From the NCBI GenBank assembly GCA_049792815.1, contig JBARBG010000130.1, positions 1 to 12,036 on the forward strand: DNA of 12,036 nt. Reading direction: 5' to 3'. The notes beneath the pieces were generated by a model that was given only the letters and a program-made list of their open reading frames with translations, searched no databases and was not told where the DNA came from. Source of the stretch: DAIDKA01 sp049792815 (GTDB taxonomy: Bacteria; Pseudomonadota; Gammaproteobacteria; Steroidobacterales; Steroidobacteraceae). Positions 1 through 7,238 of this stretch are shown here, in pieces; position 1 is the first letter of the stretch; the number at the start of each line of letters is the position of its first letter. The translations under genes were made by a program, and so were the position numbers.

Positions 1-1095
1 GCGCTGGGGCGCGAGACTGCCGTGCGCCCCCAGGGTCTGAAGGTCGCGCCAGGCGCGTGAAAAACCGCTGCGCCGATCGCTGGCCAGCATGCCTGCGACG
101 CTCGCCAAGGCGCCGAGCGCTGCGCGCAGCTGCTCCTGGGAAACGCAGCAGATTGCCGTGATCCGCGCCAGCTGCCGCTCATCCAGTCGAGCGCCATTCG
201 CTACGGTGCGCCACGCCTCCTCCGCCACGCCGGTGACCGCGGCTGCGGCCAGTTCCAGCATCGCCTGGGCATGCGCGAAGCGCGTGTTCACCGCGGCGGA
301 TCCGGCGCCGAGCTTTTGCGCCGGCTGTGAGCGTGCGAACTCCTGCAGCGCGTGGCGGGCGATGCCCAGCCCGACTGCGCTCACGGGCAGCTCGGTGAGC
401 ACGCTGAAGGGTAGCCGGTACAGCGGGCCCGTCTCGCGCGGCGCATCAGTGATCACCGAGAAGGAATGATGCTCGGGGACCTGCGCCGCCGGCACTTCGA
501 AATCGTGGCTGCCCGTGCCACGCATGCCGGTCGCATCCCAGGTGTCCAGAATGCGCACGTCGGCGGGGGCGATCGACATGGCCCGCACCAGAGGCTTGCC
601 GGCAGCATCCAGCACCGGGCCGCCACCTTCGGTGACGATGCAGGCGGCCGTGAACACCGATGCATGGTGCGCGCCGCTGGCGAAGCGCCAGGCGCCGCGC
701 ACCCGATACCCCCCGGGTACGCGCTCGGCGAAACCCGACGCGGAGCCAGAGCCTGCGACCAGCGCCAGCGGCGGCGAGAACAGCTCCTGGGCGCCGGTGA
801 CCGGCAGCCAGGCGGCAAACAGGCCGCCACCGGCGCCGATCATCACGGCCCAACCCAGCGAACCGTCCACGGCGGCGGCGGCCTCATAGATGCGCAGCGC
901 AGCGCACAGCGGCAGCTCCAGACCGCCGTTGGCGGCCGGTATCCACAGCCGGAAAAACCCCTCGCGCAGCAGCGGGCCAACGATCGCCTGCGGCAGGCGC
1001 GCCTGCCGCTCGGCCTCATCCAGGTGCGGCGCGAAGTCCGCCGCGAGACTGTCGAGCCTGCCCAGCAGCCGCTCGGCGTGCTCAGCCCAGGACAT
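1..1095 (-). CDS. Acyl-CoA dehydrogenase-fold flavin-dependent hydroxylase (C-terminus beyond window)
   Basis: The frame is open from an ATG at 1095 to the left edge, giving 365 residues with no stop, so only the last few dozen residues of a roughly 390-residue family should be missing. The N-terminal part has the helical acyl-CoA dehydrogenase pattern (RLPQAIVGPLLREGFFRLWIP, then EAAAAVDGSLGWAVMIGAGG). The middle has the beta-domain signature GYRVRGAWRFASGAHHA followed by WDATGMRGTGSHDFEV. Near the left edge FSRAWRDLQTLGAH resembles the conserved C-terminal motif of the type-2 group that contains HsaA- and DszC-like FMN/FAD monooxygenases. I therefore favour a two-component flavin hydroxylase or oxidase over a true acyl-CoA dehydrogenase. 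In the part that can be seen I find no clear acyl-CoA catalytic glutamate, but this is not decisive. The start overlaps the end of the aminotransferase gene by 14 bp, so the two are probably co-transcribed and coupled. The substrate cannot be read from the sequence. Confidence 0.8.
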   Translation of the reverse strand, partial: MSWAEHAERLLGRLDSLAADFAPHLDEAERQARLPQAIVGPLLREGFFRLWIPAANGGLELPLCAALRIYEAAAAVDGSLGWAVMIGAGGGLFAAWLPVTGAQELFSPPLALVAGSGSASGFAERVPGGYRVRGAWRFASGAHHASVFTAACIVTEGGGPVLDAAGKPLVRAMSIAPADVRILDTWDATGMRGTGSHDFEVPAAQVPEHHSFSVITDAPRETGPLYRLPFSVLTELPVSAVGLGIARHALQEFARSQPAQKLGAGSAAVNTRFAHAQAMLELAAAAVTGVAEEAWRTVANGARLDERQLARITAICCVSQEQLRAALGALASVAGMLASDRRSGFSRAWRDLQTLGAHGSLAPQR

Positions 1096-2275
1096 GCGCC
1101 ACGGACTGCGCGAAGTATTCGAGGTTGTCCTCACGCAGGCCGGCGATGTTGATGCGGCTGTCGTCGGTCATGTAGACATGTCGTTGCGCGCGGATGCGAT
1201 TGACCTCGTCCACCGACAGTCCGAGCAGCGAGAACATGCCCTGTTGCTGCGCGATGAACCCGAAGTCGCGCGCCGGACAGACCTCACGCAATTGCGTCAC
1301 GAGCTGGCGGCGCAAGCCATTGATGCGTGCGCGCATGACGCCCAGCTCCTGCGCCCAGCCGGCACGCAGGCCCTCGTTGCCGAGGATTTCGTTGACGATG
1401 GCGGCGCCGTGATCAGGCGGCATGGAATAGATGCTGCGCGCGACGCGCACCTCGTGGCTGAGGGCGGCCAAACCAATCGCCGCACTGTCGGTCACGACGT
1501 GCAGCACCCCGACACGTTCGCGGTACAGGCCAAAGTTCTTCGAGCACGACACCGCGACCAGCAGCTCAGGAAGCTCGGCGGCGAACAGACGGATGCCGAA
1601 AGCGTCCTCGTCCTGCCCGGTCCCCAGACCCTGGTACGCCATGTCGATGAACGGCAGCAGGCCGCGGCGGCGGAGCAGCGGCAGCAGTTCCTGCCATTGC
1701 TCGCGCGACAGATCGGCGCCCGTGGGGTTGTGGCAGGAGGCGTGCAGCAGCACCACATCGCCGGCCGGCAGCGCTTCGAGTGCCTGGCACATCGCGCCAA
1801 AATTGATGAGCCCCCGGGCCGGCTCGTAATACGGATAGCGTCCGAGTTTCATGCCGCTGCCCGTCATGAGCGGCACATGGTTGGCCCAGGTCGGCGTACT
1901 GACGTGCACGGTGGCCTGCGGGGCGGCCAGCCGCACCAGTTCCGCGCCCAGGCGCAGGGCCCCGCAACCGCCCGGGCCCTGGATCGAACGGACGCGCTCG
2001 GCCGCGAACAGCGGATGTCCCGTACCGAACACCAGTTTTTCCATGGCCTGGTTGAAGGCGGCATTGCCGGCGGGCGCGACGTAAGTCTTGGTGGTCTGGC
2101 GTTCCAGTACCGCCCGTTCCGCCTTGCGGACACAGTCCAGGACCGGGGTGTCCCCCCTGGCGTCGCGGAACACCCCGACACCCAGATCCACCTTTTTCGG
2201 GTCGGAATCGGCGCGAAATGCGGCCATCAGGCCGAGAATCGGATCGGCGGGGACGCGGTCGAGTCGCTCAAACAT
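1082..2275 (-). CDS. Class-I aminotransferase, aspartate/aromatic amino acid type
   Basis: The protein has 397 residues, the normal length for AspC/TyrB enzymes, which move the amino group of aspartate or aromatic amino acids to 2-oxoglutarate using PLP in the cytoplasm. Visible family features are GPGGCGALRLGAEL near residue 100 (phosphate-binding region), W130 (ring stacking), CHNPTG at 181-186 with N183, D211 and Y214 (PLP contacts), and SCSKNFGLYRERVG with the Schiff-base lysine K246. R280 in the SIYSMPPDHG region aligns with E. coli AspC R292, and R374 in SRINIAGL with R386; these arginines bind the two substrate carboxylates. With both present, dicarboxylates should be accepted, and aromatic substrates are possible as in TyrB. 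I see no good Shine-Dalgarno sequence before the ATG. It is first in a likely two-gene unit with the flavin hydroxylase downstream. AspC and TyrB cannot be told apart from sequence alone, so no symbol is given. Confidence 0.93.
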   Translation of the reverse strand: MFERLDRVPADPILGLMAAFRADSDPKKVDLGVGVFRDARGDTPVLDCVRKAERAVLERQTTKTYVAPAGNAAFNQAMEKLVFGTGHPLFAAERVRSIQGPGGCGALRLGAELVRLAAPQATVHVSTPTWANHVPLMTGSGMKLGRYPYYEPARGLINFGAMCQALEALPAGDVVLLHASCHNPTGADLSREQWQELLPLLRRRGLLPFIDMAYQGLGTGQDEDAFGIRLFAAELPELLVAVSCSKNFGLYRERVGVLHVVTDSAAIGLAALSHEVRVARSIYSMPPDHGAAIVNEILGNEGLRAGWAQELGVMRARINGLRRQLVTQLREVCPARDFGFIAQQQGMFSLLGLSVDEVNRIRAQRHVYMTDDSRINIAGLREDNLEYFAQSVAHVLG

Positions 2276-2393
2276 GGCTGGGCATTACGTAAGTGGGGGG
2301 GCGCAAGTGTACCCGTACCGAAATCCAAGCACGAGCGCGCCCGAAGGGCGAAACTAGCCGCCCGAAAATCCACTCCAGCTCCTGAGGTGTTTC
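2276..2393. promoter_or_regulatory. Divergent intergenic region, aminotransferase / FKBP
   Basis: These 118 bp separate two divergent genes and must hold both promoters unless they lie inside the genes. I see a perfect palindrome TTACGTAA at 2285-2292, a run of seven G at 2295-2301 (C on the aminotransferase transcript), and a short CGCCC-GAA-GGGCG hairpin near 2338-2350. No pair of -35/-10 boxes is convincing on either strand. A Shine-Dalgarno GAGG at 2384-2387 lies six bases before the GTG start of the FKBP gene and decides that start. Confidence 0.4.
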
Positions 2394-3227
2394 GTGAAAT
2401 CAAGGCACTGCGCAGCCACAAACGCGCCCCGCTGCAACTACGCCGGCGTCGGCGCCCTCGCCGTAGGCACCATGATCCTGCTGGCCGGCGCACTGCCGGC
2501 GCAGGCCCAGACCGGTGGCAACACCACCCCGGCCCAGACCGTTACCAAGAGCAAGGCGAAGCCGAAGGCTGCCGCGGTCAACGACGTCAAGTCCGCCGGC
2601 AGTTACAGTATCGGTCTGTCGATCGGTGCGCAGCTGCATACCCTGGGACTGGGCGCGGATGCCGTCACCTATGAACGCGTGATCCAAGGCCTGCGCGACG
2701 CCCTCTCAGGCAAGGTCACTCCCGGGCCGGCCGACGGCCAGCACGTGCAGAATCTGATCGAACAGACGCGTTCGGCGATCGGCAACGCCAATAAGGCCGC
2801 GGCGGAGAAGTTCCTGGCCGAAAATGCCAAGCAGCCGGGCGTGATGACCACGGCCAGCGGCCTGCAATACAAGATCGATCGGCCCGGCACCGGCGACGCG
2901 CCGAAGGCCACCGATCAGGTCACGGTCAACTATCGCGGCACGTTGCTGGATGGCAGTGAATTCGACAGCTCCTACAAGCGCAACCAGGCCTTTACCACCG
3001 GGCTGAGCGGGGTCATCAAGGGCTGGTCCGAGGCGCTGCTGCTGATGAAGGTTGGCGAGAAGGTCGAGCTGTTCATTCCGCCGGAGCTTGGCTATGGGCA
3101 GAATTCCCCGCCGCCGCTGCCGCCGAATTCACTGCTGAAGTTCGAAGTCGAATTGCTCAGCGTGAAGCCCGGCGCGCCCGCGGCGGCGGCTCCCGCCGTG
3201 ACGGGCAGCGGACCGAAGCACCCGTAA
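2394..3227 (+). CDS. Mip-like FKBP-type peptidyl-prolyl cis-trans isomerase, exported
   Basis: This 277-residue protein catalyses cis-trans isomerisation of Xaa-Pro bonds, probably helping proteins fold in the periplasm. Residues 1-39 form a signal peptide: basic start, hydrophobic core around 17-33, and LPAQAQ before the mature chain. A Lys/Ala-rich linker (about 45-65) leads to an FKBP N-terminal dimerisation-type domain (about 66-145, SYSIGLSIGAQL at its start). The catalytic FKBP domain spans about 152-257. The active-site residues are visible: Y180 (VNYRG), F190 and D191 (SEFDSS), V207, I208 and W211 (GVIKGW), Y234 (LGYG) and F250. The last 20 residues are an Ala/Pro tail outside the family core. 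The GTG start is supported by GAGG six bases upstream and by the complete signal peptide that follows. It converges on the TetR-GFA gene with a gap of five bases. Alternative symbols would be mip or fkpA; I cannot choose. Confidence 0.93.
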   Translation: MKSRHCAATNAPRCNYAGVGALAVGTMILLAGALPAQAQTGGNTTPAQTVTKSKAKPKAAAVNDVKSAGSYSIGLSIGAQLHTLGLGADAVTYERVIQGLRDALSGKVTPGPADGQHVQNLIEQTRSAIGNANKAAAEKFLAENAKQPGVMTTASGLQYKIDRPGTGDAPKATDQVTVNYRGTLLDGSEFDSSYKRNQAFTTGLSGVIKGWSEALLLMKVGEKVELFIPPELGYGQNSPPPLPPNSLLKFEVELLSVKPGAPAAAAPAVTGSGPKHP

Positions 3228-3232
3228 AGCAA

Positions 3233-4234
3233 CTACGGCCGCACGAAGACGTGGCTCTGGGGTCTGATCCCCAGAGCCCGCTGCAGGTTCTCCGCCGGAC
3301 AGTAGGCCGTGCCGGCGCCGGCATCCAGCGCGGGTGTCGGCGAGCCGCAGTGCTTGCAGAATGAGCGCTGCTCAGCCGGCTGGCCCGACGGCGCGATGTA
3401 CTGCGTCACCTGCTCCTGCCCCGCAATCCAGCGCAGGCGTCCGGTGGGCACCGAGACATAGGTGGCGAACGCAGTGCCCTGCTGCATGCGGCAGATCGAG
3501 CAGTGGCAGTCGGACATGACATCGAACGGGCCGTCGATCTCGTAGCGCACGGCGCCGCAGCGGCAGCCGCCCTGCGCCACTTCGATTTCGCGTCGTAGCA
3601 CCGATTCGGGCGCATGCGGCTCGGCCAGTGCCGCCAGCAGCAGTTCGATGAGTTCGCCATCCCACATGCGCTGCTCGGGACCCTCGCCGGCGGTGGCGGG
3701 CACTTCCAGACAGGCGAATATCATGGCGCAGGCCGAATCGACGTGCCGCAGTGCCAGCGAGCCGTCCTGCTGTCCCTTCATCAGGATTCGTTTCAGCCGG
3801 GTCAGCAGCATCAGCTCGCGCTCACGCAGCCGGCGGCGCTGCCTCTCCGGCAGATCGTCACTCACGCGAAATGACAGGAACGAGCCGCGCTCGCGCCGGA
3901 TGTCCAGCGCGGCCACCAGAAACGCCGCGAGTTTTTCCAGCGCTGTGCCGGGCGCCGTCTCCCCGACCAGCAGGCTTTCCTCGAGACCCTGCGCGGTACG
4001 CGAGTAGCACTCATCCAGCAACGCCTGCAGATCCGGGTACCACTCCCACGCCTGCGACACGCTCGGACTGCCGGCTTCCTTGACAATCGCGGCCCAGCGC
4101 AGCGCACCGGGGCCCTGCCGGGCCACGACCCGCGCGACGGCATCGATGACTTCGCTGCGCGACAGGGAGTGCACCGCAGCCTTGGGCGGCAAATCGCCCT
4201 GGGGAGTCAGATCTGGATCAGTCGTCACAGCCAT
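3233..4234 (-). CDS. TetR-family regulator fused to a GFA/CENP-V zinc domain
   Basis: One uninterrupted 333-residue frame carries two domains. Residues 24-75 look like a TetR helix-turn-helix (RSEVIDAVARVVARQGPGAL, then IVKEAGSPSVSQAWEWYPDL), and about 95-205 like the helical TetR ligand and dimer region. Residues 222-333 are a GFA (glutathione-dependent formaldehyde-activating, Mss4-like) domain. It has GGCRCGAVRYE, CHCSICRMQQGTAFATYV and SFCKHCGSPTP. All seven usual zinc cysteines are present: C224, C226, C243, C245, C248, C293 and C296. The domain ends abruptly after LGIRPQSHVFVRP, where relatives continue for some 10-20 residues. The ATG is preceded by AGAGG with a seven-base spacer, so translation from 4234 is well supported. 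A reasonable guess is a repressor whose zinc domain senses or processes a thiol- or aldehyde-type ligand, but no target or ligand is shown. It is probably monocistronic and lies downstream of opgD on the same strand. Confidence 0.85.
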   Translation of the reverse strand: MAVTTDPDLTPQGDLPPKAAVHSLSRSEVIDAVARVVARQGPGALRWAAIVKEAGSPSVSQAWEWYPDLQALLDECYSRTAQGLEESLLVGETAPGTALEKLAAFLVAALDIRRERGSFLSFRVSDDLPERQRRRLRERELMLLTRLKRILMKGQQDGSLALRHVDSACAMIFACLEVPATAGEGPEQRMWDGELIELLLAALAEPHAPESVLRREIEVAQGGCRCGAVRYEIDGPFDVMSDCHCSICRMQQGTAFATYVSVPTGRLRWIAGQEQVTQYIAPSGQPAEQRSFCKHCGSPTPALDAGAGTAYCPAENLQRALGIRPQSHVFVRP

Positions 4235-4352
4235 GACAATACCTCTGCAGGGGAATCCAGCAACATGCGTGCCAGTGCCGGGCCATGCGCCACGGGAGAT
4301 TTTCCAACCAGGCCACCCGCGCTGCGCCGGTATTTGGTGCAGCCGTCCCTGG

Positions 4353-4373
4353 GCCGCACAGCGCCAGTGCGGC
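4353..4373 (-). terminator. Stem-loop after the opgD-like gene
   Basis: A perfect seven-base-pair stem (GCCGCAC at 4353-4359, GTGCGGC at 4367-4373) with a seven-base loop lies about 15 bases beyond the stop of the OpgD-like gene. There is no U-run after it on the minus strand, so it is not a classical intrinsic terminator. It could protect the 3' end or help a Rho-dependent stop. The rest of the 153-bp gap to the TetR-GFA gene holds nothing else I recognise beyond that gene's Shine-Dalgarno. Confidence 0.35.
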
Positions 4374-4387
4374 GTGCTTGATCAATC

Positions 4388-6031
4388 TTACGTCTTGCGG
4401 CCCTTCAAATGCAGTTCGACGGGCTCCAGATCGCGCTCATCGGGCGGCGGCGGCGAGTACTGGTACAGCCACGTTTCGGTCAACGGCTGGCCGTCGGCGG
4501 CCAGGAACAGTCGCAGGTTGATGGGCTCCGGGCTTTCATCTGTCAAATTCAGGTCAAAGATCGCGCGCCAGCCATTGAGCTCGCGGTACGGCCGGGCGGA
4601 GGCGATCTCGATCTTGCCGCGCGAGGCCGAGATCACCGGCACTACCGTGACGTGCTCACCCAGGCCCAGCAGGCCAAAATCGCCGCCGGCGAAGTCCACC
4701 ACGAAGCGCCAGGAAAAGTGCGTGCGCTTCTGACCGACAATGCCGCCGATGCCGGTGCGCGTGGCACGTGCCGTCGCCAGGCCCGAGGAGACGGGTATTT
4801 CGCGGCACCAGTACAGCTTGTAGCCGAACAGCAGCTCCTGGCCCTTCTGCGGCTTGTCGGCCGGATTCCAGAACGCCACGATGTTGTCGAAGGTCTCATC
4901 GGACTTCGGGATCTCAACCAGCATGACCTGCCCGGCCCCCCAGCGGCCCTTGGGCTCCACCCAAACCGAGGGGCGCTTGTTGTAGAACGCGCCATCGTCC
5001 TCGTACTGGCTGAAGGCGCGCTCGCGCTGCATCAGTCCGAAGCCGCGCGGACTGTTGTCCACGAAACTGTTGGTGCGCAGCACGGGTGGATTCATCAGCG
5101 GCCGCCACAGCCACTCGCCGGTGCCCGCCCAGATCTGCAGTCCGTCCGAATCGTGTACCTGCGGACGCCAGTCGAAGGCCACCCGGCGGTCATTCTGTCC
5201 GTACAAGTACATGCTGGTGCCCGGGGCGATACCGATGCGGTCGATCGACTTGCGCGGGTAAAGCGCCGCATCCACATCCATGACCAGCGTATCGGCGACC
5301 TGTATCACGAAGCGGTAGGCGCCTGCCACGCTGGGCGAGTCGAGCAGGCCGTAGAGTGTCAGCAGGTCCGAGTCCTTTTGCGGCCGCTCCAGGTAGTAGG
5401 CGATGAATTCCGGGAATTCCTCCGGATAGGGCATGCCGGTGTCCACGGCCAGGCCGCGCTGCGACATGCCGTACTGCAGGTCCCCATCGATGGCCCGAAA
5501 GTAAGAGGCACCCTCGAAGGAGGCCATGTCGCTCGGCCAGTCGGTGTGGAAGTTCACCCGCAGGCCGGCATAGCCGAGGTTCTCCGGCACCTGCGCAGGC
5601 TTCAGGCCGCTGCGGCTGTAATCGAACATGTCGCGGTCGAAGCCCAGCTCCTGCACCTGGCCGTTCTCGATGACATACATGCGCACCGGCTTCTTCATCG
5701 TGAATCCCAGGTGCGAAAAGCGCACCTGGTAGCGCAGGTGATCACCGGCCCACAACGATTGATCGTTGCGGAAGCGGATGGACTGCCAGCGGTCCCAGTT
5801 CAGAGCCGCGATGACTGGCGGCAGCGCATCGGGTCGCGGCTTGTAGGCGCTGTTGCTCAGCTGCCGCGCGGTGCCCTTGAGCTTCGCGTAGTCGAAGGGC
5901 TCGGGCCTGCCCAGGCGGCGCAAACCCGCGGGCGAGGTGGCCGCGAACGCGCTTTCAACCAGCGCGGCAACCGGCACCCCTGTGGCAAACAGCGCGGCGC
6001 CGGCCCGCTGCAACATGTCTCGTCTATCCAT
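4388..6031 (-). CDS. opgD: OpgD-like periplasmic glucan protein (GH186), Tat-like signal
   Basis: From the ATG at 6031 the protein has 547 residues, close to E. coli OpgD (551). An upstream in-frame ATG at 6136 would add 35 residues, but the start at 6031 has GAGGA seven bases before it and begins directly with a twin-arginine-like signal, MDRRDMLQRAGAAL, a hydrophobic stretch, and a cleavage-like SAFA at 27-30. The mature part matches the MdoG/OpgG family throughout: LNWDRWQSIRFR, NLGYAGLRVNF, GASYFRAI, RPQVHDSDGL (289-298), GEWLWRPLMNP, RPSVWVEPKGRWG and DNIVAFW. E. coli OpgG and OpgD act as beta-1,2-glucan hydrolases or transferases in family GH186. As I recall, the OpgD acids are D300 and D388; here D294 and D382 keep the same spacing of 88. 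Its role is likely shaping periplasmic glucan made by OpgH, although it is in a separate transcription unit. Telling OpgD from a second OpgG rests on the Tat-type signal and length. Confidence 0.88.
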   Translation of the reverse strand: MDRRDMLQRAGAALFATGVPVAALVESAFAATSPAGLRRLGRPEPFDYAKLKGTARQLSNSAYKPRPDALPPVIAALNWDRWQSIRFRNDQSLWAGDHLRYQVRFSHLGFTMKKPVRMYVIENGQVQELGFDRDMFDYSRSGLKPAQVPENLGYAGLRVNFHTDWPSDMASFEGASYFRAIDGDLQYGMSQRGLAVDTGMPYPEEFPEFIAYYLERPQKDSDLLTLYGLLDSPSVAGAYRFVIQVADTLVMDVDAALYPRKSIDRIGIAPGTSMYLYGQNDRRVAFDWRPQVHDSDGLQIWAGTGEWLWRPLMNPPVLRTNSFVDNSPRGFGLMQRERAFSQYEDDGAFYNKRPSVWVEPKGRWGAGQVMLVEIPKSDETFDNIVAFWNPADKPQKGQELLFGYKLYWCREIPVSSGLATARATRTGIGGIVGQKRTHFSWRFVVDFAGGDFGLLGLGEHVTVVPVISASRGKIEIASARPYRELNGWRAIFDLNLTDESPEPINLRLFLAADGQPLTETWLYQYSPPPPDERDLEPVELHLKGRKT

Positions 6032-6308
6032 CGGTTGGTCCTCATCCAGGCCTTCGGGTGTTGCGCACTCGGCGTGCACGCGCTGTCCTAATTCGGTGCA
6101 ACTCCAGTGGCGTGTCACGGCCACGTTCACGGACAATCAGTCACTTACGCGCACTGGGGCAGCTTCCTGCGCCTGGCATCGCGTTTGCAATAAGAACTTC
6201 AAGCGTCGCTCATTGACGCGCGCGATCCGAAGGATCGCAAGGTTGCTAGCAACGCGGTGCGCGCTTGTCGTGACCCCCTCTCGGCAGGGGCGCACCGCGG
6301 TTCTTTGC
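6032..6308. other. Gene-free spacer, opgD-like leader and panB 3' region
   Basis: This 277-bp stretch lies between panB (upstream on the minus strand) and the OpgD-like gene. The part at 6032-6136 is in frame with the OpgD-like gene but precedes its better-supported start, so I treat it as leader. The segment 6203-6299 has four short inverted repeats, listed separately. Promoter boxes for the OpgD-like gene must lie here if it is not transcribed from panB; I could not pick any with confidence. Confidence 0.4.
6203..6299. repeat. Cluster of four inverted repeats downstream of panB
   Basis: Four adjacent dyads are visible. GCGTC/GACGC is at 6203-6207 and 6215-6219. GCGATCC/GGATCGC is at 6222-6228 and 6232-6238 with a three-base loop. 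The perfect 12-bp palindrome GTTGCTAGCAAC is at 6242-6253. CGCGGTGCG/CGCACCGCG is at 6253-6261 and 6291-6299, enclosing an inner CCCC/GGGG pair. The last one starts ten bases past the panB stop and may act as its terminator or 3'-end structure, although no U-run follows on the minus strand. On the plus strand TTCTTT follows it at 6301-6306, so it would work better as a terminator for plus-strand transcripts, where no gene lies. It could also be a repetitive extragenic element. Confidence 0.5.
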
Positions 6309-7142
6309 TCAGTAGCTCTCATCCTGCGACGGAAATCTTCCCGCCCTCACGTCCGCCGAGTATTGACGAAAAGCCTCGGTCATCAGGTCGTGAAGCTGCG
6401 CATAACGGCGTAGGAATCTGGGAGAGAACTCCTTGTTGATGCCCAGCATGTCCTGGGTCACCAGCACCTGGCCGTCGGTGTGGGGGCCGGCGCCGATGCC
6501 GATGGTGGGAATGGTCAGCATCTTCGAGACCCGCTCCGCGACCTGCGCCGGGATCTTCTCCAGCACCATCGCAAAGCACCCCAGGTCCTGCAGCAGCTGC
6601 GCGTCGCGGACCAGCTGCTCGGCCTCGTCCTGCGCGGTGGCCCGCGCGACGTAGGTGCCGAACTTGTATATCGACTGCGGCGTCAGGCCCAGATGCCCCA
6701 TGACCGGGATGCCGGCCGAGAGGATGCGCTGGATGCTTTCGGAAATGATCGCGCCGCCCTCAACCTTCACCGCGTGGGCGCCGGATTCCTTCATGATGCG
6801 CACGGCGCTTTGCAGCGCGAGCTGACTGTCGCCCTGGTAGCTGCCGAACGGCATATCAACCACCACCAGGGCCCGCGACACGGCGCGCACCACCGCCGCC
6901 GCGTGCACGATCATCTGGTCCAGGGTGATGGGCAGGGTGGTTTCATGTCCGTGCATGACATTCGAGGCGCTGTCGCCCACCAGCAGCACATCCAGTCCCG
7001 CCTCATCGAGGATGCGCGCGAAACTGTAGTCGTAGGCGGTCAGTACCGCGATCTTGCGGCCCTGCGCCTTCATCTGCGTGAGCCGGGCGGTGGTCACCGC
7101 GCGGTTGACTGCCGTGCCGCGTTGCGTTGTTTCAGTGGACAT
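6309..7142 (-). CDS. panB: 3-methyl-2-oxobutanoate hydroxymethyltransferase (ketopantoate hydroxymethyltransferase)
   Basis: PanB transfers a hydroxymethyl group from 5,10-methylene-tetrahydrofolate to 2-oxoisovalerate, giving ketopantoate, the first committed step to pantothenate and coenzyme A, in the cytoplasm. The 277-residue chain matches the family over its whole length: TAYDYSFARILDEAG, VGDSASNVMHGHETTLPIT, MPFGSYQ, KVEGG, MGHLGLTPQSI, LEKIP and IGIGAGPHTDGQVLV. The expected metal and substrate residues are visible: D57, D96, K126, E128 and E195. The frame is open further upstream, but homology begins right after MSTETTQRGTAVNRAV, so the ATG at 7142 is chosen; only a weak purine stretch (GAAGAA) precedes it. 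PanC, often next to panB, is not here on either side. The gene is divergent from the carbonic anhydrase. Confidence 0.96.
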   Translation of the reverse strand: MSTETTQRGTAVNRAVTTARLTQMKAQGRKIAVLTAYDYSFARILDEAGLDVLLVGDSASNVMHGHETTLPITLDQMIVHAAAVVRAVSRALVVVDMPFGSYQGDSQLALQSAVRIMKESGAHAVKVEGGAIISESIQRILSAGIPVMGHLGLTPQSIYKFGTYVARATAQDEAEQLVRDAQLLQDLGCFAMVLEKIPAQVAERVSKMLTIPTIGIGAGPHTDGQVLVTQDMLGINKEFSPRFLRRYAQLHDLMTEAFRQYSADVRAGRFPSQDESY

Positions 7143-7238
7143 TTCTTCGCCCAGCAAGTGCAAGGGCTGCGATTCTGACAGCCTTGGGCTGTGTCCGTCG
7201 AATTGACAGCAATGTTGCGGGCAAGGACACTGGCCGGG
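7143..7238. promoter_or_regulatory. Divergent promoter region, panB / carbonic anhydrase
   Basis: This 96-bp gap lies between the chosen divergent starts. On the plus strand a consensus-like -35 box TTGACA is at 7203-7208; seventeen bases on there is only a weak -10 candidate, GACACT at 7226-7231. If real, transcription would start near the ATG at 7239. No clear promoter for panB is visible on the minus strand. If the carbonic anhydrase instead starts at 7191 or 7212, the gap shrinks and TTGACA falls inside its coding region. Confidence 0.3.

Noticed and set aside
2295..2301. Run of seven G as a possible phase-variation tract
   Set aside because: It lies in a leader, not in a coding frame, and is short for slippage; nothing else suggests phase variation.
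890..2674. Long plus-strand open frame (594 codons) across the aminotransferase
   Set aside because: It is antisense to a clear aminotransferase and runs on into the FKBP gene; its composition is Arg/His/Gln-rich with no family pattern, typical of mirror frames in GC-rich DNA.
4409..6091. Plus-strand open frame of 560 codons over the OpgD-like gene, and similar ones over opgG (9787-11274) and opgH (8840-9742)
   Set aside because: All mirror strongly supported genes and show no recognisable domains, signal peptides or ribosome-binding sites. They follow from third-position G/C bias.
6032..6136. 35-residue N-terminal extension of the OpgD-like protein
   Set aside because: The downstream ATG has a good Shine-Dalgarno and starts a Tat-like signal peptide, which must be at the N-terminus to work.
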